A DNA stretch of 64,000 nt from Lentibacillus amyloliquefaciens (GCF_001307805.1 NZ_CP013862.1:2170001-2234000), one strand, 5' to 3'; positions 30,337-39,325 are shown, numbered from the stretch's first letter. The notes: generated from the letters alone by a model not told the origin. Numbers and translations are program-made.

Positions 30337-31893
30337 ATGAAAAAACATATATTTTGGATTTTACCGTCTATTGTCATCATACTTGGTATATCTCTGATGC
30401 TGAACGAAAGCATTGCCGATGTAACAGAACGCCCTGATGAGAACTGGAGCAGAGGTTATAAGATTGGGGAGACCACCCTCGATAAAAAACTTCCCGTCAG
30501 AGAAACCGCAGAAGGAAATTATGTGCTCCAGACATATGAGCCGGACCTTCTTCGGGTAAAAACGTTCAATCAGGCATTTGAACTGCTCAATGAAACATCA
30601 TATGATATTCCGCTTGATAAATGGACTCAAGTATTTCTTAACGGTGATGACCTTATTTATTATGATTACAGTGATATACGCGATAAGGAAGGCAATGTGA
30701 TTGTTGCTGATGCGGACCGGTTTTATCCATTGGTCAATACGGCACTCTACATAAAGGAAAACATATTATACGAACTAAACCCGGCAAATCATGAATCACT
30801 AGAGATCATGGAATTGGGTGATAATCGTGATGAAATCATTCCGTTCCAGGGCAAAAATCATATTTATTTCATGACAGAGACGTCACGAAACAATGATGTG
30901 GAACTCAATGTCTATGAACTGGCTGATCAAAAGGCTGAAATGATTCATGAGGAATCATTCCAAATTGATCCCATGCAAACAGTAGAAGATATCAACTTTG
31001 CCGTTCATGATGGAAATCTTGCCTATATTATGGAAACAGTGCAAAAACAGTCCCAGGGCTCGCCGCAATCCTATACATATGTGACTGAAACCTCCCTCGG
31101 CAGCAGCGGAGCGCCGTCACTCGAGCCACTATCCTTTGCCGATCCTGCCGGAGAAGGTGCACTAACAGAAGCAAACAATATAACCATTTCCTATCAAAAT
31201 GATGCACCGCACCTTCTGTTCAGCGCAGGTGGCTATACAGAAACAAAATACCAGAACAATCAAGCATTCAATATATATTCGGCCGCCATCACAGATAACG
31301 GAAGAATTGAAACCTTTCGAAAAAGTAACAGTCCCAAATCAGGCACTTACCCGCAATGGGTGAATGATTCGACGATTATGTGGCTAGAGCAGAGCAGTGA
31401 TTCGAAAAACATTTATGTATCATCAAGCAACCCGGCAATCATTGATAAAGCCTCAAGTCTCAATCAGGATGACTGGCTGCGCGCGTCAGGCAAAACATTC
31501 GGGATGCTTGCGAAAGTGCTGATCACGATCCTTGTCACGACCATCTGGCTGATGTGGCCGGTATTGTTCATTGTGCTTATGTATGCCATTAAAGGCCGAA
31601 AACTGGATGAAGAGCAATCATGGTTCTTTTATGCGGGGATTGCCGTTTACTTGCTGGCCGTACTCCTGTTCCGGGACATGGTTTTCATTGATGACATATT
31701 CGAAAGAGCACCTGACTATTTAACGTTTCCCGGCAGCTCATATGTCTTTATCCTGGTCTCAGCTGTTATTGCCTATATTGCGGCTCAATCTGCCAAAGCA
31801 ACCCGTGATTGGCATGCACCATCAAGAATCGTTTATTTTGCAGGAGCACATGCTCTGATGGTTGCAATATTTTTCGGTCCGTACTTTTTGTAG
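30337..31893 (+). CDS. Uncharacterised membrane protein with large extracytoplasmic domain
   Basis: I do not recognise this 518-residue protein. It has an N-terminal signal anchor (IFWILPSIVIILGISLML), a hydrophilic extracytoplasmic region of about 360 residues rich in strands, with short blocks such as NDVELNVYEL and GNLAYIMETVQ that could belong to a beta-propeller, and then four hydrophobic segments (near residues 388-415, 430-447, 465-485 and 497-517). ATG has an excellent ACAGGAGGATC site. It stands alone between the MOSC gene (divergent) and msrA (same strand, 100 nt downstream). Function unknown. Confidence 0.85.
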   Translation: MKKHIFWILPSIVIILGISLMLNESIADVTERPDENWSRGYKIGETTLDKKLPVRETAEGNYVLQTYEPDLLRVKTFNQAFELLNETSYDIPLDKWTQVFLNGDDLIYYDYSDIRDKEGNVIVADADRFYPLVNTALYIKENILYELNPANHESLEIMELGDNRDEIIPFQGKNHIYFMTETSRNNDVELNVYELADQKAEMIHEESFQIDPMQTVEDINFAVHDGNLAYIMETVQKQSQGSPQSYTYVTETSLGSSGAPSLEPLSFADPAGEGALTEANNITISYQNDAPHLLFSAGGYTETKYQNNQAFNIYSAAITDNGRIETFRKSNSPKSGTYPQWVNDSTIMWLEQSSDSKNIYVSSSNPAIIDKASSLNQDDWLRASGKTFGMLAKVLITILVTTIWLMWPVLFIVLMYAIKGRKLDEEQSWFFYAGIAVYLLAVLLFRDMVFIDDIFERAPDYLTFPGSSYVFILVSAVIAYIAAQSAKATRDWHAPSRIVYFAGAHALMVAIFFGPYFL

Positions 31894-31994
31894 CTTGAAA
31901 ATTTTCAGCACGGGCAGGACATACCGGATGATGTAGGAAGTTTCGCTTTATGTTACAATAATCAGGCAGCTATAGACTATTGGAGGAACGAGAT

Positions 31995-32531
31995 ATGACA
32001 ATACAGCTGAGAAAAGCAACCTTTGCAGGGGGCTGTTTCTGGTGTATGGTGAAGCCATTTGACCAATGGGACGGCATCCATGGTGTTTTGTCAGGCTATA
32101 CGGGCGGGCGTATGCCGGACCCTTCATACGAAGATGTTAAAAGTGGCACAACCGGGCACTATGAAGCCGTCGAGATCACATATGACCCGGGAGTGATCAC
32201 TTATAACGAGATTTTGGATATTTACTGGCGTCAGATTGATCCGACTGATGATGGCGGACAATTTCATGACCGCGGAGACTCTTATCGGACGGCCATTTTT
32301 TATCATAATGAACAGCAGCGTGAACTCGCTGAACAATCAAAACAGACAATTGCTGACAGTGGTAAATTTAAATATCCGATTGTTACAAAGATATTTCCGG
32401 CATCACCTTTTTATCCAGCCGAAGACGACCATCAGGATTTTTATAAAAAGAATGCCGAGCATTATGAAAAAGACCGCGCCGAATCCGGCCGAGATGAATT
32501 TATCGGAAAAGTATGGAAGCAACAGGCATAA
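31995..32531 (+). CDS. msrA: Peptide methionine (S)-S-oxide reductase MsrA
   Basis: A 178-residue MsrA that repairs oxidised methionine. The catalytic motif is [15 protein letters not shown], followed by [22 protein letters not shown] and [12 protein letters not shown]. The start at 31995 has GGAGG eight bases upstream; a TTG five codons earlier is inside that site. No MsrB partner is adjacent. It marks the last conserved gene before the accessory island. Confidence 0.96.
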   Translation: MTIQLRKATFAGGCFWCMVKPFDQWDGIHGVLSGYTGGRMPDPSYEDVKSGTTGHYEAVEITYDPGVITYNEILDIYWRQIDPTDDGGQFHDRGDSYRTAIFYHNEQQRELAEQSKQTIADSGKFKYPIVTKIFPASPFYPAEDDHQDFYKKNAEHYEKDRAESGRDEFIGKVWKQQA

Positions 32532-32537
32532 TATTAA

Positions 32538-32657
32538 GTACTTGGCATCGTTATGTGGACGGTTACTTTATCAGTCGCATACTTCATGAATCGTCGTCAA
32601 ATAGAGGGTCCTTTAGAAAAATACATACGTTATTTGACTTATAAAAATAAGGTATAA
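32538..32657 (+). pseudogene. 3' remnant of a DUF418-like membrane protein gene
   Basis: An open stretch of 39 codons ends with MNRRQIEGPLEKYIRYLTY and a stop. The GPLE(K/W)..R.LTY tail, after a transmembrane helix (VLGIVMWTVTLSVAYF), is typical of the C-terminus of DUF418 family proteins. The rest of the gene is missing, since msrA ends seven bases upstream and a stop codon precedes the fragment. This marks a deletion or insertion junction next to the recombinase gene. Confidence 0.6.
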
Positions 32658-32765
32658 AGAATAAAAGGTTGGATGAAAATATTTGCAATATACAGCCTAT
32701 CAGGCAATTTTGTTGAGTATGATAGGTTATAGTATTATTGCTGATTTCCCGCGATCTGACCCGCT

Positions 32766-33608
32766 TCAAAAATATTTGCTATAAAAATCATGTCTTAATT
32801 TCCCACTTAGATGAGCATAAATCCTTGTTGTCTCACTCTTTTCATGACCAAGAAGGCTTTGAATTACTTCAAGGGGAGCACCGTTGTCTACCATGTGTGT
32901 AGCATAACTGTGACGCAATTGATGCGGGTGAATCGTTTTCTTGATTCCAGAACGATTAGAAATACGTTTGACAATGTATCTCAAAGTGTCCACACTCATA
33001 CGTCTTATGGGTTTACGCTCTGTGACAAATAAACATGGTTCGTCATCGTCACGTTCTTCTAAATACCTTTTTAACCAAATCGCACAGCGTATATTAAAAT
33101 ACACCTCTCTTTCCTTATCACCTTTCCCATGCACAATTACCGAATTTCCCGTAAAATTAATATCGTTCCGATTTAATTTCGCAACTTCTCCGATGCGGCA
33201 GCCAGTAGAATAAAAAAATTCAAACATAGCATTCTCCATCGATGTATGACATCCTTCTCGAAGGTGCTCAATCTCATGTTCGGAAAGAAACTTTGGAATT
33301 CGCTTGCCTAACTTAGGTTCTTTTAATTTAGCAGCAGGATTTTTAACGATGAACCCTTCCTCATGGGTCCATTTAAACAAGGATTTAATGAATCGAACAC
33401 GATGACCCAAACTTGATGGTTTTAAATGTCTTCCGGCTTCGCCTAGGTATTGCTTCAGATTTTCAGTTGTAATATCGTTCATTCTGATATCACCGAAATA
33501 ACGCTTTAAAAGATCACATTGAAAGCCATACATCTTCAAAGTAAGAAGAGAATAACCTTCGATTCTTTTATCTGACTGGTACTTTTCCCATGCTTCTGAC
33601 AACAACAT
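32766..33608 (-). CDS. Tyrosine recombinase/integrase (XerC/XerD-like)
   Basis: A complete 280-residue recombinase. The SAM-like N-terminal DNA-binding domain is followed by the catalytic domain with Arg in STGCRIGEVAKL, the Lys of the beta-hairpin in HGKGDKEREV, HQLRHSYATHM, GHEKSETTRIYAH and the nucleophile Tyr in TRIYAHLS. It is similar to phage-type and integron-like integrases, not to the chromosomal XerC or XerD (which lie elsewhere). GTG at 33617 would add three residues, but ATG at 33608 is better spaced from GGGAG. It lies at the edge of the accessory region and may have mobilised part of it. Confidence 0.9.
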   Translation of the reverse strand: MLLSEAWEKYQSDKRIEGYSLLTLKMYGFQCDLLKRYFGDIRMNDITTENLKQYLGEAGRHLKPSSLGHRVRFIKSLFKWTHEEGFIVKNPAAKLKEPKLGKRIPKFLSEHEIEHLREGCHTSMENAMFEFFYSTGCRIGEVAKLNRNDINFTGNSVIVHGKGDKEREVYFNIRCAIWLKRYLEERDDDEPCLFVTERKPIRRMSVDTLRYIVKRISNRSGIKKTIHPHQLRHSYATHMVDNGAPLEVIQSLLGHEKSETTRIYAHLSGKLRHDFYSKYF

Positions 33609-33730
33609 GTTTTTCACGCTCCCACACTATGAATCAATTAATTTGATTCTAGTATGGCCTTTTTACACAATCTTTATTCAACAATCGAAATGTATTAACA
33701 ATGATTTGCGCTTTATTACGGTACAAAAGT

Positions 33731-33865
33731 TCAAAATCCATTCGTTTTTTTAGCGTGCTCAACTTCAATCTCCGCGCTCAACTGAGGAAATTGTTTTTTA
33801 AACGATTTTACTATCTTTGTGGTTTTACTAAATGTGTATTTTTTTACCTCACCATAAGGAATCAT
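33731..33865 (-). pseudogene. Protein-like fragment c (44 codons) in decayed stretch
   Basis: The minus strand encodes MIPYGEVKKYTFSKTTKIV and continues, Lys-rich, to AKKTNGF. Its ATG overlaps the stop of fragment b (ATGA). The text reads as a natural continuation of fragment b in another frame, suggesting one decayed gene. No family recognised. Confidence 0.35.
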
Positions 33866-33957
33866 ATTTCTCTGTTCTGAATCTGTTCATATAGAGATGA
33901 AATAACTATATCACGGTGATACGGAGGAAGTTTTCTTGTTGTACGTCTTTCCTTCAT
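33862..33957 (-). pseudogene. Protein-like fragment b (31 codons) in decayed stretch
   Basis: The minus strand encodes MKERRTTRKLPPYHRDIVI and ends YEQIQNREI. The composition is protein-like and basic, but there is no strong ribosome binding site. It is likely part of the same broken reading frame as fragment c. No family recognised. Confidence 0.35.
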
Positions 33958-33975
33958 TTTATTGTGGTAAAGCTT

Positions 33976-34107
33976 CTAAAGCTCTGGAACTATCCAATTC
34001 TTTTGACTCTCTTTCAATTGTGAAAAACGTTTGTTTGAAGAAGCTTCCCATTTACCTTTATATGATTTTTCATCAAGACCCTTCCTTAAAATCTTACTTA
34101 TTTTTAC
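33976..34107 (-). pseudogene. Protein-like fragment a (43 codons) in decayed stretch
   Basis: The minus strand reads KILRKGLDEKSYKGKWEA and ends KNWIVPEL, with no start codon in frame and a stop at 33976. It lies directly upstream of fragment b in the same direction. Together the three fragments fill the 860-nt gap between the recombinase and the transposase and probably mark an older mobile gene that was broken up. Confidence 0.35.
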
Positions 34108-34480
34108 TTAATTGCATAATATTGTCTCATTTTACTTGAAGAAGAAAAAGCCTCTCCACTTATTGCAGAAAAGCACCCTAAAGGTTTATTCATCAGACAG
34201 TAAAGCTTCATTGATTTAATCCATGTTATTTTAATAACCCTTTAAATTGTTTCAACAAACATGTTACTATTTTCAGTTCCGCCTTATTGCGTATTTGTCT
34301 GACACGTTCCGGTTTTATGTTGTGTGGTATACTAGCTTTTTTTAGGGTGACTCTTGGCTTAGTTATCCCGTATAAATCGTCTAAAATCTTGCTTCCTCGC
34401 TATTTAATGTTTAGTCTAATGTTTCATATAGCTGTCCATACTGGGTAAAAACTATTAAATTACCCGGGAGTGTTGGCTTT

Positions 34481-35713
34481 ATGAAGAATTTTGAAGAAAA
34501 GTATAATATGTTTCAATCTGCCTTGGAAATACCTGAACCTTGGTATGTTTTTCATCATGAACTGGCAAAAGATGAAAAGACCTTACACATCTATATCGAA
34601 TACAGATCAGGTGCTGAATTTACATGTCCTAACTGTGGAAATCCAGGCTGTAAAGTCCATGATATTTATGATCAGGATCGCACATGGCGACACCTTGATT
34701 TTTGGCAATATCAAACATTGCTTCATGCCAGAATGCCGCGTGTTAATTGTGAATCCTGCGGTAAAATACGTACCGTCAAGATAGACTGGGCACGGCCGGG
34801 TGCCGGGTTTTCATTATTCTTTGATTATCATGTGATGTCCTTAATGGCTGAAATGCCTGTGGCAGCTGTTGCTCGTAAGGTTGGTGAACATGATACCCGT
34901 CTCTGGCGTGTATTTAAGTATTATGTTCATCAAGCGATGAAGGAGCTTGATGTCTCCAGTGTGACACGCGTCGCCATTGATGAAACATCCCGTGCCAAAG
35001 GACATAAATACGTGACACTGTTTATCGACACGGATACTAAACGGTTATTGTTCGCCACAGAAGGAAAAAGTTCAGATGTATTACAGGACTTTTGCCAGTT
35101 CCTTGAACGCAAAGGCGTTTCCCCTTCCCAAATCAGGGAAATATGTTCGGATATGTCGCCTTCGTTTATAGCAGGAATTGAAGCGAATTTCCCCGATGCA
35201 TCGATCACATTTGATAAATTTCATGTCATGAAGCTGGTGAACGAAGCATTGGATAAGGTTCGCAAACATGAACAAGCGACCGAACCATTACTGAAAAATT
35301 CACGTTACGTGTGGCTAAAAAACCAAGAAAATCTAACCAAAAAGCAGGACAGTAAATTCCAGAAACTTAAGGACATGGACTTAAAAACAGGGCGTGCCTA
35401 TCGCATAAAATTATCCCTCCAGAAGATGTGGCAACTATCACCGCTATCCTCTGATATTTATTTTGATGCATGGTATGACTGGGCCATCCGTTCACAGTTG
35501 GAACCTATGATCAAGGCTGCAAAGTCACTGAAAAAGCACAAGGACGGTATTTTAAGGTGGTTCATTACCAAATTGACCAATGGGCTGCTTGAAGGCATAA
35601 ATGGCCTGGTTCAAGCTGCCAAGAGAAAGGCTCGAGGTTACCGCTCTACGGACAATTTCATCGCCATGATCTACGCGACAGTTAACAAACTTGATTTAAT
35701 TGTTGAGCCATGA
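34481..35713 (+). CDS. ISL3-family transposase
   Basis: A full-length 410-residue transposase. The N-terminal ISL3 zinc-finger motif has CPNCGNPGC followed by a second pair (VNCESCGKIR), then an HTH region, and the DDE catalytic core: VAIDETSRAKGHKY (first Asp), ITFDKFHVMKLVNEA (second Asp) and LEGINGLVQAAKRKARGY (Glu). Nothing interrupts the frame, so it may be active. I could not delimit the terminal inverted repeats of the IS by eye. A large palindrome follows the gene. Confidence 0.93.
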   Translation: MKNFEEKYNMFQSALEIPEPWYVFHHELAKDEKTLHIYIEYRSGAEFTCPNCGNPGCKVHDIYDQDRTWRHLDFWQYQTLLHARMPRVNCESCGKIRTVKIDWARPGAGFSLFFDYHVMSLMAEMPVAAVARKVGEHDTRLWRVFKYYVHQAMKELDVSSVTRVAIDETSRAKGHKYVTLFIDTDTKRLLFATEGKSSDVLQDFCQFLERKGVSPSQIREICSDMSPSFIAGIEANFPDASITFDKFHVMKLVNEALDKVRKHEQATEPLLKNSRYVWLKNQENLTKKQDSKFQKLKDMDLKTGRAYRIKLSLQKMWQLSPLSSDIYFDAWYDWAIRSQLEPMIKAAKSLKKHKDGILRWFITKLTNGLLEGINGLVQAAKRKARGYRSTDNFIAMIYATVNKLDLIVEP

Positions 35714-35748
35714 CTATAGTGTTTCCTTCGTTTGCTTGCCAACTCTCC

Positions 35749-35805
35749 CTTGGATGCTTTACAGGTTGTCAAGCGCTTTCCTTGACGACCTGTAAAGCAT
35801 CCAAG
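35749..35805. repeat. 57-nt near-perfect palindrome after the ISL3 transposase
   Basis: Two 25-bp arms, starting CTTGGATGCTTTACAGG and ending CCTGTAAAGCATCCAAG, match at 24 of 25 positions around a 7-nt loop (CGCTTTC). There is no T tract directly after either arm, so it is not a canonical terminator. It could be a transposase-related site, a strong mRNA 3' barrier, or part of the element end. Confidence 0.85.
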
Positions 35806-35855
35806 ACAATACAGGCAGCAAACAAGGAATGGTAGATTTATGTGGTGCTATTATA

Positions 35856-36095
35856 CTAACTTTTCAACACTAAATAGCGAATAGCCAAAATCTTTTGTTC
35901 CCTTTCCTGTAAGACATGTTTACTAGCATTATAAACTTTTATAAACCGCTGAAATTCATTGGATTCTGGATCATCCAATATTTTATAATACGGTTTAACT
36001 CGATAAAATCCGGGTACATGATTAGGACTTCTAGCAGAATTCACCATATCCATAAAGAAAATTGCATCGTCGCTAGTTATTGTTCTATCGTCCAT
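35856..36095 (-). CDS. Small hypothetical protein (79 aa)
   Basis: ATG at 36095 has a strong AAGGGGGG site. The sequence begins MDDRTITSDDAIFFMDM and ends with LQEREQKILAIRYLVLKS, which superficially resembles sigma-factor region 4 but is too short to call. No family recognised. The binding site is shared with the end of a decayed VOC gene, so the pair may have been one transcription unit. Confidence 0.55.
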   Translation of the reverse strand: MDDRTITSDDAIFFMDMVNSARSPNHVPGFYRVKPYYKILDDPESNEFQRFIKVYNASKHVLQEREQKILAIRYLVLKS

Positions 36096-36100
36096 AGAAT

Positions 36101-36292
36101 TTATTCCCCCCTTAATTCTTGCCCCTTCAAAGAAAATGTCGCATGCATCACTGTTCCTTCTTCTCCAGATTCATTTGCTCCGTAACGAGTTATGCTTTTC
36201 ATGCCCGAATCCTAAATAAGGGATATGTAATACTCCATTGCTTCTTCTTTTTTACCATCTTGAAACATTTAAAATGGAGTTACTTTTTCCAC
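36101..36292 (-). pseudogene. Decayed VOC-family (PhnB-like) gene
   Basis: Reading the minus strand in one frame gives VEKVTPF, a stop, MFQDGKKEEAMEYYISLI, a stop, DSGMKSITRYGANESGEEG, TVMHATFSLKGQELRGE and a stop. This is the N-terminal third of a PhnB/3-demethylubiquinone methyltransferase-like VOC protein, with two in-frame nonsense codons and loss of the rest. The degradation is clear from the sequence; the function of the ancestor is unknown. Confidence 0.75.
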
Positions 36293-36329
36293 TACAAATC
36301 AATCCTTTCTCGTTTCTTTGTTTTGATTA

Positions 36330-36680
36330 TTATTTTCGCAAAATCTTCTCCATCGCTTTTCCCTTTGCCAACTCATCGATTAGTTTATCTAAATAGCGAA
36401 TTTCCTGCATGGTTGGTTCCTCGATGTCTTCCACTCGGACGCCACAGATCATACCTTTGATCAAAGTCCGTGAGGCATTCAGTTGGGGAGCTTCCGCAAA
36501 GAAGGTCTCAAAGTCTGTTTGTTTTTCTAGTTGTGCTTCTAATTCTTCCTGGCTATACCCTGTTAACCACCGGAAGATTTCATCGACTTCTGTTTTCGTA
36601 CGTCCTTTTTTCTCCGCCTTTGTAACATAATGGGGATAGACACTTGCAACACTCATTGTATAGATTTTATGTTTGGCCAT
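36330..36680 (-). CDS. DUF2200 family protein
   Basis: A 116-residue protein that begins [19 protein letters not shown] and contains [19 protein letters not shown], diagnostic of DUF2200. The family is widespread, cytosolic and of unknown function. The start has AGGAGGATGTATC upstream. It is transcribed toward the decayed VOC gene and does not overlap it. Confidence 0.9.
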   Translation of the reverse strand: MAKHKIYTMSVASVYPHYVTKAEKKGRTKTEVDEIFRWLTGYSQEELEAQLEKQTDFETFFAEAPQLNASRTLIKGMICGVRVEDIEEPTMQEIRYLDKLIDELAKGKAMEKILRK

Positions 36681-36788
36681 GATACATCCTCCTGTAATTA
36701 TTCCGTTAAATGGGTCTTTTCCGCAAGATGGGGCGCCAGTCGTTCCTTCCAGATAAGCGCCCGATCGTATTGTTTAAAGAACAAAATG

Positions 36789-36977
36789 TTATCTTGCAGA
36801 TTTATTCTTATTCCAATCATATGGTTTTTTGGACCACTCCCAGAAACAGTAAATTAAAAATGTAAAAACAGAAACTCCAATGTTGTCTATCCATTGAATT
36901 TTCTCATTAAAGATTAAATCACTGATTGTAAATCCTACAAAAAAGAACAAAGCAATTATAATACTATTTTTTAACAC
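36789..36977 (-). CDS. Small membrane protein (62 aa)
   Basis: GTG at 36977 is preceded by GGGGGAAGGAT. Two hydrophobic segments (IIIALFFFVGFTISDLIF and VSVFTFLIYCFWEW) flank a short polar stretch, and the tail is basic (KKPYDWNKNKSAR). No family recognised; length and layout fit the small two-helix membrane proteins common in Bacillus accessory regions. A GGCGC motif lies on each side (36733 and 37055 regions). Confidence 0.6.
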   Translation of the reverse strand: MLKNSIIIALFFFVGFTISDLIFNEKIQWIDNIGVSVFTFLIYCFWEWSKKPYDWNKNKSAR

Positions 36978-37103
36978 ACTTATCCTTCCCCCGGTAATGG
37001 TTCTATTTTGTTCAGTCACCCTTATACACATTTTAGGTGATAATCTTTATGCCGGAAGCGCGCCCTATTGTTTAATAATATTTCATCCTTTATGAGTTAT
37101 CAT

Positions 37104-38465
37104 CTATTCATTTTCACTTTTAAGGAGTTGTCTAAATCCAAAATGAAGACGGTTGTCTGTAAACTGCAGTAAATACTCAGTCCCATGCATTGCAATTGTG
37201 ACAGCTCTTCTCCCGACGGGGCGGGTTGGGATTTCGGTTTCTAAGTATTCCACAAAAATAGCTGCATTTTTTTCATAGACTTTTATCGTTTGCCCCTCAT
37301 TGGACTTATAAGTACCGATGATCGCTTGGCGGTCTGCTTCAGTGAGCGCGTAATCGTCATATTTGATGGCTTTCTTATCAGGCTCAATATCCATTTCGCT
37401 TTGTATTGCCCCATTTAAAAGAGCTTCAGCAGGAGCACCGGCAATGTTCGTTAAACAAATGGCTGCAATGCCTCTCTCAGGCAATACTGCAAATTGTGCT
37501 GTCACTCCTTTAATTCCTCCGCCGTGTTCAATGAGCGTTGTACCAAAAAAGTCAGGTATGACGATGACACCGTAACCATAATGCAGACCGGGCTCAACTT
37601 CAATGTGTTGGGAAGTTAGCACCTCGAGGCTTTCCAGAGTTAAAATACCATTGCCGTCGTTCAAAAAAACATCTCCGAAGCGAAGCATATCATTGGCCGT
37701 TGATTTTACATAACCGGCTGCCCACATCGCGGGCGCATCCCACCATTCAGGTGAGTGTTCAACCGTTGGTGTCTCGGCGGTCAGATCAACGCTGTACAGG
37801 CGTGCCGCCCGATCATCCAATCTATCGGGATCAAAAAAACTATTTTTCATCCCGAGAGGTTGAAAGATATTTGTCTCTATATAGCGTTCATACGACTGTC
37901 CACTAACACGTTCAATAATAATGCCGAGGAGAGCGTAGCCGTCGTTTGAATAGCTGAATGATCGCCCAGGTCGATCAAGAGGGACAAATTGAATCGTATT
38001 TAAATAGTTTATAAGATCGTCGTACGTATCAATGCTATCTTGCTCTCGGTCAAGGGGTACACCCAGCTTAACCTGTAGATCGAATGAACCATCCCTCTCC
38101 ATTGATTGCTTATTTGCGTAAAAAAGCGTATTTAACGGAGAAATGCCGGATGTATGGGTCATCAGGTGGTGAAGTGTTATATCATCACTCCCTTTGAACG
38201 TAATCTCGGGCAGATATGTTTTAATAGTATCGTGGACAGATAGTTTGCCGTCTTCTTGTAGCTGAAGTATTGCGATACAAGTCATTGACTTTGTAATACT
38301 CCCAATCCCAAAAATGGTGTCAGCTGTAACGAGTAATTCATTTTCTCGATCCCGGTAGCCGAATCCTTTTTCGTAACGTTGATTGTTCAATGCGACCATT
38401 GCTCCTGGAGTTTGATGGGCATTTATGAGTGATTCAGCAAACTTCTCGTACGCTTTTTTATCCAA
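37104..38465 (-). CDS. Serine hydrolase, class C beta-lactamase/penicillin-binding-like
   Basis: A 453-residue protein of the beta-lactamase (serine hydrolase) family. The SxxK nucleophile motif is GIGSITKSMT (Ser56, Lys59), YxN is FSYSNDGY (Tyr172), and HxG-type motif is IEHGGGIKGVTAQF. There is no signal peptide, so it acts in the cytoplasm, probably as an esterase or peptidase, not in resistance. A C-terminal beta domain of about 100 residues follows the catalytic part. The start is TTG with AAAGGAGGCG upstream. Confidence 0.9.
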   Translation of the reverse strand: MDKKAYEKFAESLINAHQTPGAMVALNNQRYEKGFGYRDRENELLVTADTIFGIGSITKSMTCIAILQLQEDGKLSVHDTIKTYLPEITFKGSDDITLHHLMTHTSGISPLNTLFYANKQSMERDGSFDLQVKLGVPLDREQDSIDTYDDLINYLNTIQFVPLDRPGRSFSYSNDGYALLGIIIERVSGQSYERYIETNIFQPLGMKNSFFDPDRLDDRAARLYSVDLTAETPTVEHSPEWWDAPAMWAAGYVKSTANDMLRFGDVFLNDGNGILTLESLEVLTSQHIEVEPGLHYGYGVIVIPDFFGTTLIEHGGGIKGVTAQFAVLPERGIAAICLTNIAGAPAEALLNGAIQSEMDIEPDKKAIKYDDYALTEADRQAIIGTYKSNEGQTIKVYEKNAAIFVEYLETEIPTRPVGRRAVTIAMHGTEYLLQFTDNRLHFGFRQLLKSENE

Positions 38466-38681
38466 GGTAACGCCTCCTTTATTTTAAATAATTATACGTT
38501 TTAACAATCAAATGGTTTCATAAAAATTTGTTAAGCTACCGTTCCCCTCTGTTTGACTCTATTTATTTCACCCCCTTTTTTATTGCAATAACTTATTCCA
38601 TTCATTGGCCTATAGACACAAAAAGGGGAGCATGATCTTATTCCGTTCTCGCACCCTTTTCTTGAATAAGTTCTATACACG

Positions 38682-38846
38682 CTAAAAGTAATTTGTAATT
38701 ATCTTCACCCATCCAAATATTGCAAGTATGATTATTATCAGCCAGAAAAATCCCACACGTAAAATTCTTGGAATAGAAAACCAAAAAGATACAATCTTTA
38801 ATGATGTACTATCTTCGTTATTTTTATCATCGTTGATTTTGATCAC
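38682..38846 (-). CDS. Tiny membrane protein (about 50-54 aa) with unusual start
   Basis: The frame carries a polar N-terminus (INDDKNNEDSTSLK) and one long hydrophobic helix (VGFFWLIIIILAIFGW), and ends TNYF. AAGGAG is present, but its ideal partner eight bases on is an ATC codon, while the only canonical start, GTG at 38846, overlaps the site. Either the GTG or a non-standard start is used, or the gene has lost its ATG. No family recognised. Confidence 0.4.
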   Translation of the reverse strand: MIKINDDKNNEDSTSLKIVSFWFSIPRILRVGFFWLIIIILAIFGWVKIITNYF

Positions 38847-38977
38847 TCCTTCTTAAGCAAAATCTTCTGATGATGCATTTTTTCCCGCAAATCTTATTCC
38901 GGAATGGCGCCGTTTGCGTAAAATGTTTGGGAAAGTTTGGGCTTTTCTCTCCAGAAAATTAGAATATTGTCAACGAT

Positions 38978-39325
38978 TTAATCCTCTTTGTGAATGTTTT
39001 GGTCTTTAGGAGAACTAATGCCTCCTTGTGTGACTTGTCCTTCATGTATAAAATAAGTATATGTTACTTGTGGTTCATCTTTAAAAACAACGTGAGCCGT
39101 ATAAGCAGATATATTAGAGTTCCCCACATTTTTTGGATTATAATTACCACTAATAGTTTTTATTTCATTACTTTTATAATCCTTTTCCTCTAATAAATAT
39201 TGCTCTACTGACTTTTCCACTTTTTTTATTCCACTTTGATCAGGTGTTATAGTTAAGTAAATTACACCAATTACAGCAACTAAAAGTGTTAATAAAACAA
39301 GTATAATTTTTGTTCCTTTTTTCAA
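38978..39325 (-). CDS. DUF3139 family membrane-anchored protein
   Basis: A 115-residue protein with an N-terminal anchor (IILVLLTLLVAVIGVIYLTI) and an extracytoplasmic domain with KKVEKSVEQYLLEEKDY and VVFKDEPQVTYTYF, characteristic of DUF3139. The family is confined to Firmicutes and has no known function. TTG at 39325 is preceded by AGAGGG at normal spacing; the frame extends 15 codons further upstream without a binding site. Confidence 0.75.
   Translation of the reverse strand: MKKGTKIILVLLTLLVAVIGVIYLTITPDQSGIKKVEKSVEQYLLEEKDYKSNEIKTISGNYNPKNVGNSNISAYTAHVVFKDEPQVTYTYFIHEGQVTQGGISSPKDQNIHKED

Larger units (their letters stand above)
34300..35860 (+). mobile_element. ISL3-type insertion sequence, ends uncertain
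   Basis: The transposase gene and its flanks form an insertion sequence; the limits given are approximate. The stretches TTATGTTGTGTGGTATACTA (34316 region) and TTATGTGGTGCTATTATACT (35839 region) resemble each other in direct orientation, which is odd for an IS with inverted ends. Exact ends need comparison with other copies. Confidence 0.5.
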
